From: Pelagibius sp.
GTDB lineage: Bacteria; Pseudomonadota; Alphaproteobacteria; Kiloniellales; Kiloniellaceae
DNA length: 45,327 nucleotides
Direction of reading: 5' to 3'
Assembly: GCF_028281305.1 (NCBI RefSeq)
Contig: NZ_JANQKD010000112.1
Location: forward strand, 1 to 45,327
The first letter of the stretch is position 1, and the number at the start of each line of letters is the position of its first letter. Below are positions 25,934 through 33,677 of the stretch, in pieces. The notes beneath the pieces are model-generated. The model did not search any database. It was not told where the DNA came from and saw only the letters and a program-made list of their open reading frames with translations. The translations under genes were made by a program, and so were the position numbers.

Positions 25934-26854
25934 ATGTTGCGCAATGTTTCCAAAGGCGGTGGCGCCCAAACCGAAGCCGCGAAGCGGGCCGCTGACTTCA
26001 CGCTCGTGAAACGTCCTGCAAAGGGCCGCGGGGCGCTGGCCTGCTGGCTGGCCCTGCCGGCTGAGATGGACCCCAAGGCAACGCCGCTGGTGGCCGTCCA
26101 CGGGATCCAGCGCCGGGCCAAGGATCAGGCCGCGTCCTACGCTGCGCGTGCCGCGGCTCTTGGAAGGCCGGTGATTGCGCCGATCTTCGACGCGCGTAGC
26201 TGGCCGCGCTATCAGCAGGTGGTGCGCAGTGGCCGGGCAGACCATGCACTCCTCGCCCTGATGAGCGACCTGCGCCTGACCGGCATCTGGAATACGCGCC
26301 GCTTTGAACTGGCGGGTTTCTCGGGCGGCGCCCAGTTTGCCCACCGCTTTGCCATGCTGTATCCGCAGCTCGTCGCGCGACTCACGCTGTCGTCGGCCGG
26401 CTGGTACACCTTCCCGGACACCGCGGCCTTTCCCTATGGCCTCTCCGCGCGGGCCGGCCGGCGCAACGATTGGGGGCCGCGCTTGGCCGCCGGTCTCGAC
26501 CAGTTTCTGAGACTCCCCATTCAGGTCTGTGTCGGCGCCGAAGACAACCTGCAGGATGCCAACACCCGCAGCGGCGCGGAGATCGACCGCCAGCAGGGCA
26601 GGGACCGCCTGACGCGCGCGCAGCGCTGGGCCGAGGCGATCACGGCGGCCGCCGCCGCTCGCGGCATTGCGCCCCAGGTGACCTTCAAGGCTTTGCCGGG
26701 CTGCGGCCATGATTTTCGCGATTGCGTGGAATACGGGGGTCTCGACGGCGTTGTTGTTCCAGGAACCGGTCCTGTCGACGCCGCAGTGGTCCGCGGGTCA
26801 GCGGCAGGGTCCGGGTTCTCCGGTCGCGAGGTGATGCTGCAGGCCGGACTTTGA
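25934..26854 (+). CDS. alpha/beta hydrolase (esterase/depolymerase-like)
   Basis: The 306-aa protein has the alpha/beta-hydrolase pattern: strand LVAVHGIQRR, nucleophile elbow ELAGFSGGAQFAHRF (Ser130), Asp204 (VCVGAEDNL) and His259 (LPGCGHDF). This is a complete Ser-Asp-His triad. It resembles PHB-depolymerase/esterase-type enzymes (LALPAEMDPKATPLVAVHG start), with no signal peptide, so it is cytoplasmic. ATG 25934 is preceded by AAGGAAG. The substrate is unknown. It follows the hydroxylase gene by 51 bp and precedes the P-loop gene by 136 bp. Confidence 0.82.
   Translation: MLRNVSKGGGAQTEAAKRAADFTLVKRPAKGRGALACWLALPAEMDPKATPLVAVHGIQRRAKDQAASYAARAAALGRPVIAPIFDARSWPRYQQVVRSGRADHALLALMSDLRLTGIWNTRRFELAGFSGGAQFAHRFAMLYPQLVARLTLSSAGWYTFPDTAAFPYGLSARAGRRNDWGPRLAAGLDQFLRLPIQVCVGAEDNLQDANTRSGAEIDRQQGRDRLTRAQRWAEAITAAAAARGIAPQVTFKALPGCGHDFRDCVEYGGLDGVVVPGTGPVDAAVVRGSAAGSGFSGREVMLQAGL
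26728..26752 (+). promoter_or_regulatory. possible internal ECF-type promoter inside the hydrolase gene
   Basis: GGAAT (26728-26732), a 16-bp spacer and CGTT (26749-26752, then GTTGTT) match the other three sites exactly in the fixed positions. It lies in the coding end of the hydrolase, about 240 bp before the P-loop gene. Chance is possible. Confidence 0.3.
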
Positions 26855-26990
26855 GGCCGCAGCAGCTTCATGACCCGTTCATTTCGCGTTGCGCGATCAT
26901 TCATGGGGGCGACAGGTGCCCTTTAACGACAGCAGTCATCATGTCGCACAAGACAACAGCGACAAACGGTATTCACGAGGAGTTCACACT

Positions 26991-28088
26991 ATGACCGCCC
27001 TGACGCCCATCACCCCCGAAGTTCTGGCCCGTGCAAAGTGGGCCTTCTCTACCCGCCGCGTACGCCGCAAGGATGCCGTGCGTCTCAGCGAGAACCTGGC
27101 CGAGGCCACCTCCGGCGACCTGGTGCTCGGCCGTGTGGAGCGCATCGGTTCCCACAAGAAGATCCAGTTGGCCGAAGGCCGTGCCTCCGAACTCTACGTC
27201 GGCGACCTCGTGGTGCTGGCCTGCGGCGACCGCTACGCGCCCGATCAGTTCGAAGGCCTGGCGGAACTCGACCCCGAAGGTGCCGATATGCTGGCTGGCG
27301 GCGGTGTCCTGGGCCGCATGCGTCATCGCCATGCCCGCATGTCGGCACCGACCCGGGTTGTCCCGCTCGGCCTCCTGACCCATGGTTCCGGCAAGGTCAT
27401 CAACCTCGCAAGCTATGCGCTGCACGAGGCGGAGCGCCCGCAGGGCATGACGGTGATCGGCGTCGTCGGCGCCTCCATGAACTCCGGCAAGACCACCGCC
27501 GTTGCGCGTCTTGCCCACGGCCTCAGCCGGGCAGGCTACGAAGTCGCCGCCATCAAGGCGACGGGCACCGGCGCATTCGGCGACTTCAACGCCTTCGTCG
27601 ATACCGGCGCGGCCTATGTCGCCGACTTCACCGATGCCGGCATGGTCTCCACCTACCGCCAGCCGCTGGCCCGGATCGAAGCCGGCCTCGATACGCTGCT
27701 GGCCCACGCGGCCCGCCACGGCTGCGAGGTCGCGGTGGTCGAACTGGCCGACGGCGTGTTTCAGAAGGAGACAGCTGATCTGCTGAAGCAGCCGCATGTG
27801 CGCGACAGCTTCGCCGGTGTCGTCTTCGCCGCGCCCGACGCGCTGGCCGCTGCCGGCGGCTGTGCGGCGCTGCGCGGCATGGGGATCGAGCCGGCAGCCG
27901 TCACCGGCATGGTGAGCTGCTCGCCGCTGGGTGCCGCCGAGGCCGAGACTGCTACCGGTGTTTCCGTGGTCACCCGCGACGAGCTTGCCGACCCGGCACA
28001 GGCCAACGCCCTGTTGGGCCGGCTGGTCGAGGGTCGCGATGCGACGCAGCCCGCTGTCGCGATTTCGGAAGTCGGAGTCGCCGCATGA
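26991..28088 (+). CDS. P-loop NTPase of unknown function
   Basis: This 365-aa protein starts at ATG 26991, behind GAGGAG. Residues 1-150 form a separate N-terminal domain with a beta-rich start (GDLVLGRVERIGSHKKIQLA) and no recognised family. The P-loop domain has Walker A GVVGASMNSGKTTAVARLAH (160-169 core) followed by EVAAIKATGTGAFGDFNAF. This resembles DUF1611/MobB-type P-loop proteins that act on small molecules more than motor ATPases. ATGA overlap with the ABC gene (28085-28088) couples their translation. It may provide ATP-driven modification of whatever the ABC protein exports, which is inference. Confidence 0.65.
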   Translation: MTALTPITPEVLARAKWAFSTRRVRRKDAVRLSENLAEATSGDLVLGRVERIGSHKKIQLAEGRASELYVGDLVVLACGDRYAPDQFEGLAELDPEGADMLAGGGVLGRMRHRHARMSAPTRVVPLGLLTHGSGKVINLASYALHEAERPQGMTVIGVVGASMNSGKTTAVARLAHGLSRAGYEVAAIKATGTGAFGDFNAFVDTGAAYVADFTDAGMVSTYRQPLARIEAGLDTLLAHAARHGCEVAVVELADGVFQKETADLLKQPHVRDSFAGVVFAAPDALAAAGGCAALRGMGIEPAAVTGMVSCSPLGAAEAETATGVSVVTRDELADPAQANALLGRLVEGRDATQPAVAISEVGVAA

Positions 28089-29764
28089 GCCGCCTTCCGC
28101 GCGTGGCGGGCGAGGGCCGCGGCCGGAGCATTGCTCTGGTTGCGGTCCTGGCCCTGGGGCAGGCGGGCGCTGCCGGCATGGCCGCTTTCGCAACGCGGGA
28201 CGTCTTTGCCGCCTTCCGCGACGACGCCGTCAGCCTGCCGGTTCTGGCCCTGGCGATGGTCGCCGCAGCCGGGCTTGCCATCGCGCTCTTCCGAGTCTTC
28301 GAACGGGTTGTCGCCGAGCGGGTCGGGCAGAACTACGCCGCCTCGCTGCGTCTGAAGCTTTTTGCGCATCTGACCGAGATGTCTGCGCGCGACGTCGCCG
28401 ACCGTCGCAGCGGCGGCCTTGCGATGCGCTTCGTCGGCGACCTGGCGGCCGTGCGCGGCTGGGTCAGCCTGGGGATTGCCCGCCTGATCTCTGCAAGCAT
28501 CGTACTGCCTGCAGCGACCGCAGTGCTTTTCCTGCTCGACCCGCGGCTCGGCGTCGCCGCGGCCGTTCCCATCGCCGTCGGTCTTGCCGTCATGGCCCTG
28601 GCCGGTCCGCGCCTGGGCCCCGCGCACAAGCGCCTGCGGGCGCGCCGGGCGCGGCTTGCCGCCGACATGAGCGAGCGCATCCCCCACGCGCCGGAGCTGC
28701 GCCTGCTGGGCCGCATCCGCACCGAGAAGGCACACCTTCTGCGCCGTACCGAAAAACTGATCGCCTCCGCCCTGGCGCGGGCCCGTGGCGCTGCGCTGCT
28801 GCGTGCCGTGCCCGACGCGGTTTCCGGCATTGCCGCTGCCAGTCTCTTTGCCGCGGCGCTGACCCTCGGCGTTGCCGCGCCCGAGGCCGCCGGCGCGATG
28901 GCCGCAGTCGGCCTGATCATCCAGCCGATGCGCGATCTTGCCGGTGTCTGGGACCGGCACCGCGCCTGGGTTGCCGCGCGCGACAAGTGCGATGCGCTGC
29001 TCGCCGCACCGACACTGAAACGCCGGCACAAGGCCGCGCGCAAGCCGCTGGCCGATGCGCCGCAGCCGCTCCGCTTTACCGGGGTTTCCGCCGGTGCCTT
29101 GAAGGACGTCGAGATCGAGGCGCCGGCCCGGCGCAAGATCGCCATTGTCGGTGGCAACGGCGCCGGCAAGTCGACCCTGCTGAGTCTGGCCGCCGGGTTG
29201 GAGCAGCCGGAGAAAGGCAAGGTCAGTCTGGGCGGCCGCGCGCCCAGCAGCCTGAGTGCCGCCGAACGCCGCCGCATGATCGCCCTGGTGGGCACCCGCT
29301 CGCCCATTCTCGCCGGCAGTCTGCGGCGCGCCCTCACCATGGGTTCCGCCGAACAGCTGGGCGACGATGCCGTTGCGGCCAAGGCCGAAGCCTTCGGGCT
29401 GGGTGACGTCATGGAGCGCCTCGGCGGACTCGACGGGCGCCTTGCCGAAGGTGGCCGCAATCTCTCCGCCGGCGAGATCCGCCGTGTTCTGCTGACGCGG
29501 GCGGCCCTGTCGGGGTCGCGCCTGATGTTGCTGGATGAGCCGGACGACGCGCTGGACGTGGACGGCCCGGCCCTGGTTGAGCGTCTGGTCCGCAAGTGCG
29601 ACGCGACGACGCTGATGATCACCCACAACCTGGCGCTGGCGCGGCGCATGGACGAGATCTGGTTCGTCGAAGACGGCCGCGTCGTCGAGGTTGGGCCGCC
29701 TGAGGAAGTTTTCTCCGGCTCCGGTCCGGCAGCGCGTTTCTTCGCGCCGCGCTGGGCGGCTTAA
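28085..29764 (+). CDS. ABC transporter, fused permease/ATPase
   Basis: The 559-aa half-transporter has a hydrophobic N-terminal half of about six helices and an ATPase from about residue 335. Walker A is GGNGAGKST and Walker B is LMLLDEPDD. The signature is LSAGE (NLSAGEIRRVLLTRA) instead of the common LSGGQ, a variant loop that may lower ATPase activity or mark a subfamily. It probably works as a homodimer exporter. ATGA overlap with the P-loop gene upstream and an 18-bp gap to the histidine kinase indicate one transcript. Confidence 0.88.
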   Translation: MSRLPRVAGEGRGRSIALVAVLALGQAGAAGMAAFATRDVFAAFRDDAVSLPVLALAMVAAAGLAIALFRVFERVVAERVGQNYAASLRLKLFAHLTEMSARDVADRRSGGLAMRFVGDLAAVRGWVSLGIARLISASIVLPAATAVLFLLDPRLGVAAAVPIAVGLAVMALAGPRLGPAHKRLRARRARLAADMSERIPHAPELRLLGRIRTEKAHLLRRTEKLIASALARARGAALLRAVPDAVSGIAAASLFAAALTLGVAAPEAAGAMAAVGLIIQPMRDLAGVWDRHRAWVAARDKCDALLAAPTLKRRHKAARKPLADAPQPLRFTGVSAGALKDVEIEAPARRKIAIVGGNGAGKSTLLSLAAGLEQPEKGKVSLGGRAPSSLSAAERRRMIALVGTRSPILAGSLRRALTMGSAEQLGDDAVAAKAEAFGLGDVMERLGGLDGRLAEGGRNLSAGEIRRVLLTRAALSGSRLMLLDEPDDALDVDGPALVERLVRKCDATTLMITHNLALARRMDEIWFVEDGRVVEVGPPEEVFSGSGPAARFFAPRWAA

Positions 29765-29782
29765 CATGTTTCGGAAGCGGCC

Positions 29783-31378
29783 TTGCGTTACCTGACCAAA
29801 CTGAACCTCGCTATCGGCGGCCTCCTGGCCATGGCGCTGCTCAGCGCCGGGGTGGCCTACTGGTCGGCGCGCACGGCCGAGTTCCTGTTGGAACGGTCGC
29901 GCCTGGCCCACCAAGTGCACGAACAGTATCTCTCGCTGTCAAGCCACACCTACCAGCTGTTCAAGCAGTACGGCGACGCCCTGCTGATCGGCGACCGCGA
30001 TGGTGGCGCTGGCGAGGCTTTGCTGATGTCCAAGATCCGCAACAACATCAGTGAGCTGCGCAGCCTGATCGGGACAGAGGTGCAGATGGTCGGGGAGGAG
30101 GAGATCGAAGAACTCGAACTCCTTGCCCGGATCGAGCGCAAGATCGACTACATCCTGCGCGACTTCGCCCGCCTGAAGTCGTCGACACTCGAACCCGGTA
30201 CAGCGGAGTACACAGCGCGCCTGGCGGCAATCCTGGACGAGCGTATCGACGCCGAACTGCGGGCGAAGATTGCCGAAGCGCTCGCCGAAGAGCAGGAGGA
30301 GGTCGAGGAAGCGGAGGCCGAGATGCGTGCAGCGGTTGCCGGCTTTCAACGCACCGCCGTGGTTGCTGCGCTGTTTGCGGCCTTCACCGCGGTCTTCGGC
30401 ACCTACCTGCTGCGCAGCGGACTGACGCGTCCGCTGCAGCGCCTGCTGGCCGGGGCCGAGGCTGTCGGACGCGGCGACATGGATCATCGCATCGAGGTGC
30501 CCGGCGACACGGAACTGGACCGTGTCGCACAGGCCTTCAACCACATGATCGCGAAGGTGGCCGAGCGTCAGGACCTGCTGGCGGCTTCGCATGGCGAACT
30601 GGAACGGGAAGTCTCGCGCCGTACCGCGCAACTCGAGAAACTTCTGCAGACGCTGCGCCAGACCGAAGCCAACCGCAAGCGCCTGCTCGCCGATGTCAGC
30701 CACGAACTGCGCACGCCGCTGACCATCATACGCGGCGAGGCGGACGTGGCCCTGCGCGGCGCGCGCCGCGACGTGGAGGAGTACCGCGAAGTTCTGATGC
30801 GCACGCGTGAGGCGGCCGACCATACCGCAAGGATCGTCGACGACCTGCTCTTCGTTGCGCGGCAGGAAAGCGGAGAGATTCGCATTCAGCCGTGCGAGAT
30901 GGACCTCTCCGAGGTGGTCGAGCGCGCGGTGATTGCCAGTCGCGCTCTCGATGATGCCCATGGAGACGACATCGTAAAGGCCGTGCACTTCGAATCTGCC
31001 GTCGGCTCCGCGCAGCTGAGTGCCGACCCCAACCGCATTCACCAGGTGATGACCATCCTGCTCGAGAACGCCCTGCGCTACGGCGGGGAAGAGATTTGCG
31101 TCAGGCTCGATCGGACGCCGGACGGCTATGCGGTGACCGTGTCGGATGACGGTCCGGGCCTGACCGACCAGGAACTTGCACACGTCTTCGAACGCTTTTT
31201 CCGCGGCTCCAACGCGGCGATCCGTTACGACAGCGGTGCCGGACTTGGGCTGCCCATGGCCAAAGCCATCGTCGAGGCGCATGGTGGTCGCATTGCCTTG
31301 ACAAGTCAGCCCGGCCTGGGTGTCCAGGCGCGCTTCACGCTTCCGAGCCAGCCGATGCTGGCCGCGGTGGCCTGCTGA
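29783..31378 (+). CDS. sensor histidine kinase with HAMP domain
   Basis: The 531-aa kinase has transmembrane helices at about 8-28 and 191-209 with a periplasmic sensor of about 160 residues between, rich in charged helices (GEEEIEELELLARIERKIDY). HAMP is at about 211-263, the phosphoacceptor His307 is in LADVSHELRTPLTIIRGEAD, and the ATPase domain carries VMTILLENALRYGG, VSDDGPGLTD and GAGLGLPMAKAIVEAHGG. All key residues are present. The start is a TTG at 29783; no better start fits. It follows the ABC gene by 18 bp and is paired with the OmpR-type regulator downstream. Confidence 0.92.
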   Translation: MRYLTKLNLAIGGLLAMALLSAGVAYWSARTAEFLLERSRLAHQVHEQYLSLSSHTYQLFKQYGDALLIGDRDGGAGEALLMSKIRNNISELRSLIGTEVQMVGEEEIEELELLARIERKIDYILRDFARLKSSTLEPGTAEYTARLAAILDERIDAELRAKIAEALAEEQEEVEEAEAEMRAAVAGFQRTAVVAALFAAFTAVFGTYLLRSGLTRPLQRLLAGAEAVGRGDMDHRIEVPGDTELDRVAQAFNHMIAKVAERQDLLAASHGELEREVSRRTAQLEKLLQTLRQTEANRKRLLADVSHELRTPLTIIRGEADVALRGARRDVEEYREVLMRTREAADHTARIVDDLLFVARQESGEIRIQPCEMDLSEVVERAVIASRALDDAHGDDIVKAVHFESAVGSAQLSADPNRIHQVMTILLENALRYGGEEICVRLDRTPDGYAVTVSDDGPGLTDQELAHVFERFFRGSNAAIRYDSGAGLGLPMAKAIVEAHGGRIALTSQPGLGVQARFTLPSQPMLAAVAC

Positions 31379-31679
31379 CCCGGTTTTCGAGAACGCGGTA
31401 GGTCTGTCTTTTGTGTCTTGTTGTGCAGCGGGCATCTTCGGCCCGCTGCTCGCCGTGCCGTATTGCCGGCACTGATCTTTCCGCGGAGAGTCCGCGCAGT
31501 TTTCTCTCCGCCGCCCCAATCTTGTCACAGCTTTGGAGGAATAGGTGCCGCCGCGTTTCGTTGTCCTACTGACGAAGGTTGACGCGAAACACAGGGAGCA
31601 AGGACATGCACTTCAGAGGCCACAGACTGTCGGACGGGCCGGCATTCTGTGCAGGCATGTCGGGGAGGGGGCTTTGCCG
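31379..31679. other. 301-bp gap between kinase and response regulator
   Basis: It holds a hairpin, GCAGCGGGC-ATCTTCG-GCCCGCTGC (31425-31449), without a T-run, and a GTG at 31545 with a strong GGAGGA site that is in frame with the response regulator (see that entry). No separate gene is convincing. Confidence 0.5.
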
Positions 31680-32357
31680 ATGAACATACTCTTGGTTGAA
31701 GACGAGGCGCGTGTTGCCGACTTCGTTCTCCGCGGTCTGCGTGCGGAAGGCTGGACCGTCATGCATGCCGCCGATGCGGACATGGGTCTTGAACTGACGA
31801 TGCAGGAAGGCTTCGACGTTATCGTCCTGGATCTGATGCTGCCCGGCCTGCCGGGCCAGGACTTCTGCCGCAAGCTCCGCGCGCGCAAAGACCTGACACC
31901 CATCCTGATCCTCTCCGCCTTGGATGCCCTCGATGAAAGAGTCGAGGGCCTGCGCATTGGCGCAGACGATTACATGGTAAAGCCTTTCGAGTTCGACGAA
32001 CTGATCGCCCGCATCGAGGCGCTGGCCCGCCGTTCCCGCCAGTTCGTCAAGGACTCTTCGGCGGCGGTGCTGCAGGCCGGTGTCATCGCGCTGGATCTGG
32101 AAACCCTTGAAGCCACCGTCGAGGGGGCGCCGATGGATCTCACCGCGAAAGAGCGCGAGATTCTGAAGCTCTTTCTCTCAAAGCCCGGCCGCGTCTTCTC
32201 GCGCGAGCGCATTCTGAATTCCGTCTGGGGCGCCAGCGAAGACCCTCTGACCAACATCGTCGACGTCTATGTCGGGCGGCTGCGCCGCAAGCTTGGCACG
32301 CACGGCGCCGAACTTCAGACCGTGCGCGGCGCCGGCTACCGGTTGCGCGCCAAGTAA
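31680..32357 (+). CDS. OmpR-family response regulator
   Basis: This 225-aa regulator has the receiver domain (acidic Glu7-Asp8, phosphoacceptor Asp51 in VLDLMLPGLPG, Lys101 in DDYMVKPFEFDE) and an OmpR-type winged helix (MDLTAKEREILKLFLSKPGR, NIVDVYVGRLRRKLG, TVRGAGYRLRAK). Homology begins at ATG 31680. A GTG at 31545 with GGAGGA would give a 45-residue N-terminal extension, which is odd for the family. Together with the upstream kinase it forms a complete two-component pair beside the ABC transporter and may regulate it. Confidence 0.92.
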   Translation: MNILLVEDEARVADFVLRGLRAEGWTVMHAADADMGLELTMQEGFDVIVLDLMLPGLPGQDFCRKLRARKDLTPILILSALDALDERVEGLRIGADDYMVKPFEFDELIARIEALARRSRQFVKDSSAAVLQAGVIALDLETLEATVEGAPMDLTAKEREILKLFLSKPGRVFSRERILNSVWGASEDPLTNIVDVYVGRLRRKLGTHGAELQTVRGAGYRLRAK

Positions 32358-32440
32358 CCTCGCCCCACAAAGATCTTCTCCCAGGCTTTGCCCTTCCGGC
32401 CGCAGACGTAGTTTTGTGCAGCGGCTCCGCTGCGGCGCCA

Positions 32441-33286
32441 TCAGCTGCCGTGCGCCCAGGACCAATAGGCTTCGCGCGCTGTGCTGAAGACCGGGCCGGG
32501 CTGAAGGCTGCGGTCTTCGACCTGGGTGATGGGCAGCACCTTGCCGTAGTTCCCTGTCGAAAAAACCTCGTCGGCCTCCATGACGTCGCGCCAGGTCACC
32601 TGGGCTTCATGGACCTTGATGCCGGCCTGCTCCAACAGCTTCGCCACGCGCTGCTTGGTGATGCCGTTCAGAAAGGTTCCGTTGGGCGTCGGGGTGATCG
32701 CCGCGCCGTCCTTGGCGATCCAGATGTTGGCGGTCGCCAGCTCCGCGACGTTGCCGAGGGCATCGAGCACGACGGCGTTCTCGAAACCCCGCTTGCTCGC
32801 TTCGCGCAGGGCCCGTGCAGAATTGGGATAGAGGCAGGAGGCCTTGGCGTCGGTCGGCGCCATGGACTGCATCGGCCGGCGGAAGCTCGACAGGCAGACG
32901 GAGAAGCCGTCCCCCGGCGGCAGCGGTGCCTCATAGATCGTGAAGCAGAAGCGCGTGCTCTCGGGATCGCAGTCGACGAAGCCTTCGTCGGCCCAGAGCA
33001 TCGGTCTCAGATAAAGCGCTGCGTCCTTGTCGAACTTTGCCAGACCGTCCTGAGCGATCTCCTGCATCTCGCCGGCGCTGTGCACGAACCCCAGGCCGAA
33101 GCGCTCGGCGGACTGCACCAGACGCTCGCAGTGAAGGTCCAGGTCGGGGGTCACGCCTTCGAAAGCGCGGGCCCCGTCGAAGACAACCGAGGCCATCCAG
33201 GCCGCATGGGTCATCGGCCCCATGATGGGCGGATTGCCCTCGACCCATTCGCCATCCAGAAAGTGCACGGCCTTGGGATGTGTCAT
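32441..33286 (-). CDS. branched-chain aminotransferase-like class IV transaminase
   Basis: The 281-aa PLP enzyme belongs to fold type IV: VVFDGARAFEGVTPDLDLHC, YLRPMLWADEG, Lys148 (APTDAKASCLYPNSARALRE) as the PLP lysine, ELATANIWIAKDG, and FLNGITKQRVAKLLEQAGIK. Branched-chain aminotransferases (IlvE), D-amino-acid aminotransferases and ADC lyases share this fold. The features fit the BCAT side best, but substrate is uncertain. It is transcribed alone, convergent with the response regulator. Confidence 0.85.
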   Translation of the reverse strand: MTHPKAVHFLDGEWVEGNPPIMGPMTHAAWMASVVFDGARAFEGVTPDLDLHCERLVQSAERFGLGFVHSAGEMQEIAQDGLAKFDKDAALYLRPMLWADEGFVDCDPESTRFCFTIYEAPLPPGDGFSVCLSSFRRPMQSMAPTDAKASCLYPNSARALREASKRGFENAVVLDALGNVAELATANIWIAKDGAAITPTPNGTFLNGITKQRVAKLLEQAGIKVHEAQVTWRDVMEADEVFSTGNYGKVLPITQVEDRSLQPGPVFSTAREAYWSWAHGS

Positions 33287-33357
33287 GCCTTGAAGGTTCC
33301 CTCTGTTGCTCCCGGTACGCGACTGATTTGGGTACGCGACGGCGGTTGCGGCGCAGC

Positions 33358-33499
33358 CTAGAGCGGATCATGTTCAGACGGAAACACTTTCGTGTTTGCG
33401 TCTGAACATGTGATTCCGCTCTGTTTCCAACAGTTGGAGCCGATTCACCGGGCTTGATGGATGGCTTCCGCGATTCCATCCAACCCGGATCTGCTCTAG
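33358..33499. mobile_element. 142-bp MITE-like element with terminal inverted repeats
   Basis: The ends are inverted copies: CTAGAGCGGATC at the left and the complement of CTAGAGCAGATCC at the right. Inside are two hairpins. The first (33360-33422) pairs ATGTTCAGACG with CGTCTGAACAT and AAACAC with GTGTTT, and the second (33450-33487) pairs CCGGGCTTGATGGATGG-like arms. No coding capacity. It may move using another element's transposase. Confidence 0.6.
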
Positions 33500-33664
33500 C
33501 GGCTCGGCAGGATTAGGGAAAGCACAGACGGCAGGGCCGCGTCTTGGCGGATCTTGCCCGCCAAGTTTTTGCCCGCCAAGTTTTTGCCCGCCAAGCTTTT
33601 GCCCGCCAGGCGATGCCTTGCGGATCCCGTCTGGGGCCGCGGCCCGGCTAATGCTTCGACCCGG
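33500..33664. other. non-coding interval with tandem repeats
   Basis: It holds the 15-bp and 17-bp repeats listed separately (33554-33609 and 33644-33677) and no supported gene. Confidence 0.5.
33554..33609. repeat. 15-bp tandem repeat, about 3.7 copies
   Basis: ttgcccgccaagttt at 33554 and 33569, with ttgcccgccaagctt at 33584 and a partial unit from 33599. It lies downstream of the S24-like gene. Confidence 0.9.
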
Positions 33665-33677
33665 CTAATACTTCGAC
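33644..33677. repeat. 17-bp tandem duplication containing the S24-like gene's stop codon
   Basis: ccggctaatgcttcgac at 33644-33660 is followed by ccggctaatacttcgac at 33661-33677. Each contains CTA (TAG on the minus strand). The second is the true stop of the gene. Confidence 0.85.

Noticed and set aside
31425..31449. Hairpin after the histidine kinase as a terminator
   Set aside because: The stem is strong but no T-run follows, so it was not called as a Rho-independent terminator.
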